14,459 bases of DNA from assembly GCA_964472605.1 (NCBI GenBank), contig CAYYLG010000019.1:1-14459 (forward strand), read 5' to 3'. Position numbers and translations under genes: made by a program. The first letter of the stretch is position 1. Each line of letters starts with the position of its first letter. Of this stretch, positions 14,344-14,459 are shown in pieces. The notes under the pieces were generated by a model. The model was not told where the DNA came from and searched no databases. It saw only the letters and a program-made list of their open reading frames with translations. The stretch is from JANNXY01 sp964472605. Its GTDB lineage: Bacteria; Patescibacteriota; Minisyncoccia; Phycocordibacterales; CAIZIN01.

Positions 14344-14459
14344 ATGGACGAAAACAGAAAAGACAAATCAATAGGTATAGGATCAATAGGACAGGATATT
14401 ATAGACATTTCTGAAATTGCAAAGAGGGATAAATACTCACATTTTTTGGTTAAAAAGAC
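14344..14459 (+). CDS. Hypothetical protein, N-terminal fragment (runs off window)
   Basis: An open frame starts at ATG 14344 and continues to the window end (38 complete codons). It begins MDENRKDKSIGIGSIGQDI and continues with IDISEIAKRDKYSHFLVKK. The composition (Ile, Lys, Asp, Ser) is that of a soluble protein rather than a chance frame. It resembles the opening of hypothetical proteins that I recall from Parcubacteria, but I cannot give it a function. It is divergent from ftsK and shares the region with the 22-bp palindrome. A shorter overlapping frame from 14334 ends after 27 codons and is less likely. Confidence 0.55.
   Translation, partial: MDENRKDKSIGIGSIGQDIIDISEIAKRDKYSHFLVKK

Noticed and set aside
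14334..14417. Small basic 27-codon ORF overlapping the 14344 gene
   Set aside because: It is short, out of frame with a longer and more protein-like ORF, and its start lies inside the proposed -10 element.
1..14459. CRISPR array, transposase, integrase or restriction genes
   Set aside because: No regular spaced repeats and no such protein motifs were seen on either strand.
1..14459. Reassigned TGA codon (code 25)
   Set aside because: All conserved genes are full length without in-frame TGA, so reassignment is not supported in this window.

Overview
The window is a low-GC bacterial fragment (roughly 35-40% G+C by eye). It most likely comes from a Parcubacteria-type member of the Candidate Phyla Radiation (Patescibacteria). 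The signs are compact, tightly packed genes, an almost complete absence of Shine-Dalgarno sites, a short FtsK (752 aa once repaired), an EF-P with a non-canonical tip loop, and small membrane-anchored proteins of the kind common in that group. All visible stops fit the standard bacterial code and none is TGA. The species cannot be named from the sequence alone. Two 100-N scaffold gaps are present, one real (in metG) and one apparently spurious (in ftsK).

Left part (1-3842, + strand): the 3' part of an M16 zinc-protease-family gene, an AI-2E-family membrane protein, metG (interrupted by a gap) and a gene I recognise as a tRNA-dependent cyclodipeptide synthase (CDPS). They are closely spaced and look like one operon. 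The CDPS has the family's catalytic Ser, Tyr, Glu and Tyr residues at the right spacing, but carries an Asn-Tyr-Pro signature that mixes the two known subfamilies.

Middle (3843-6105): a GNAT acetyltransferase on the - strand and a fused prephenate dehydratase-ACT-prephenate dehydrogenase on the + strand. Both look richer in G+C than the CDPS. An exact 19-bp direct repeat, whose first copy is the 3' end of metG, brackets the CDPS+GNAT pair. Loss of one repeat unit would leave metG with the same last residues and a TAG stop. This is the most unusual area: a possible small mobile or exchanged cassette for cyclodipeptide chemistry beside an aminoacyl-tRNA synthetase and an aromatic amino-acid enzyme.

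Right-centre (6138-8929, + strand): tatD, then the classic rpsF-ssb-rpsR operon and a membrane-anchored PsbP-like protein. The region upstream of rpsF can fold into a long three-helix leader RNA just downstream of a possible promoter, suggesting autoregulation of S6/S18 synthesis.

Right part (14193-8919, - strand): ftsK, a TM+Ig-like protein, recA, an acidic helical protein of unknown function, efp and a small single-TM protein. They form a compact series with stop/start overlaps or 1-nt gaps at its beginning, joining chromosome segregation, recombination and translation. A divergent partial gene starts at 14344. The shared upstream region contains a perfect 22-bp palindrome that looks like an operator.
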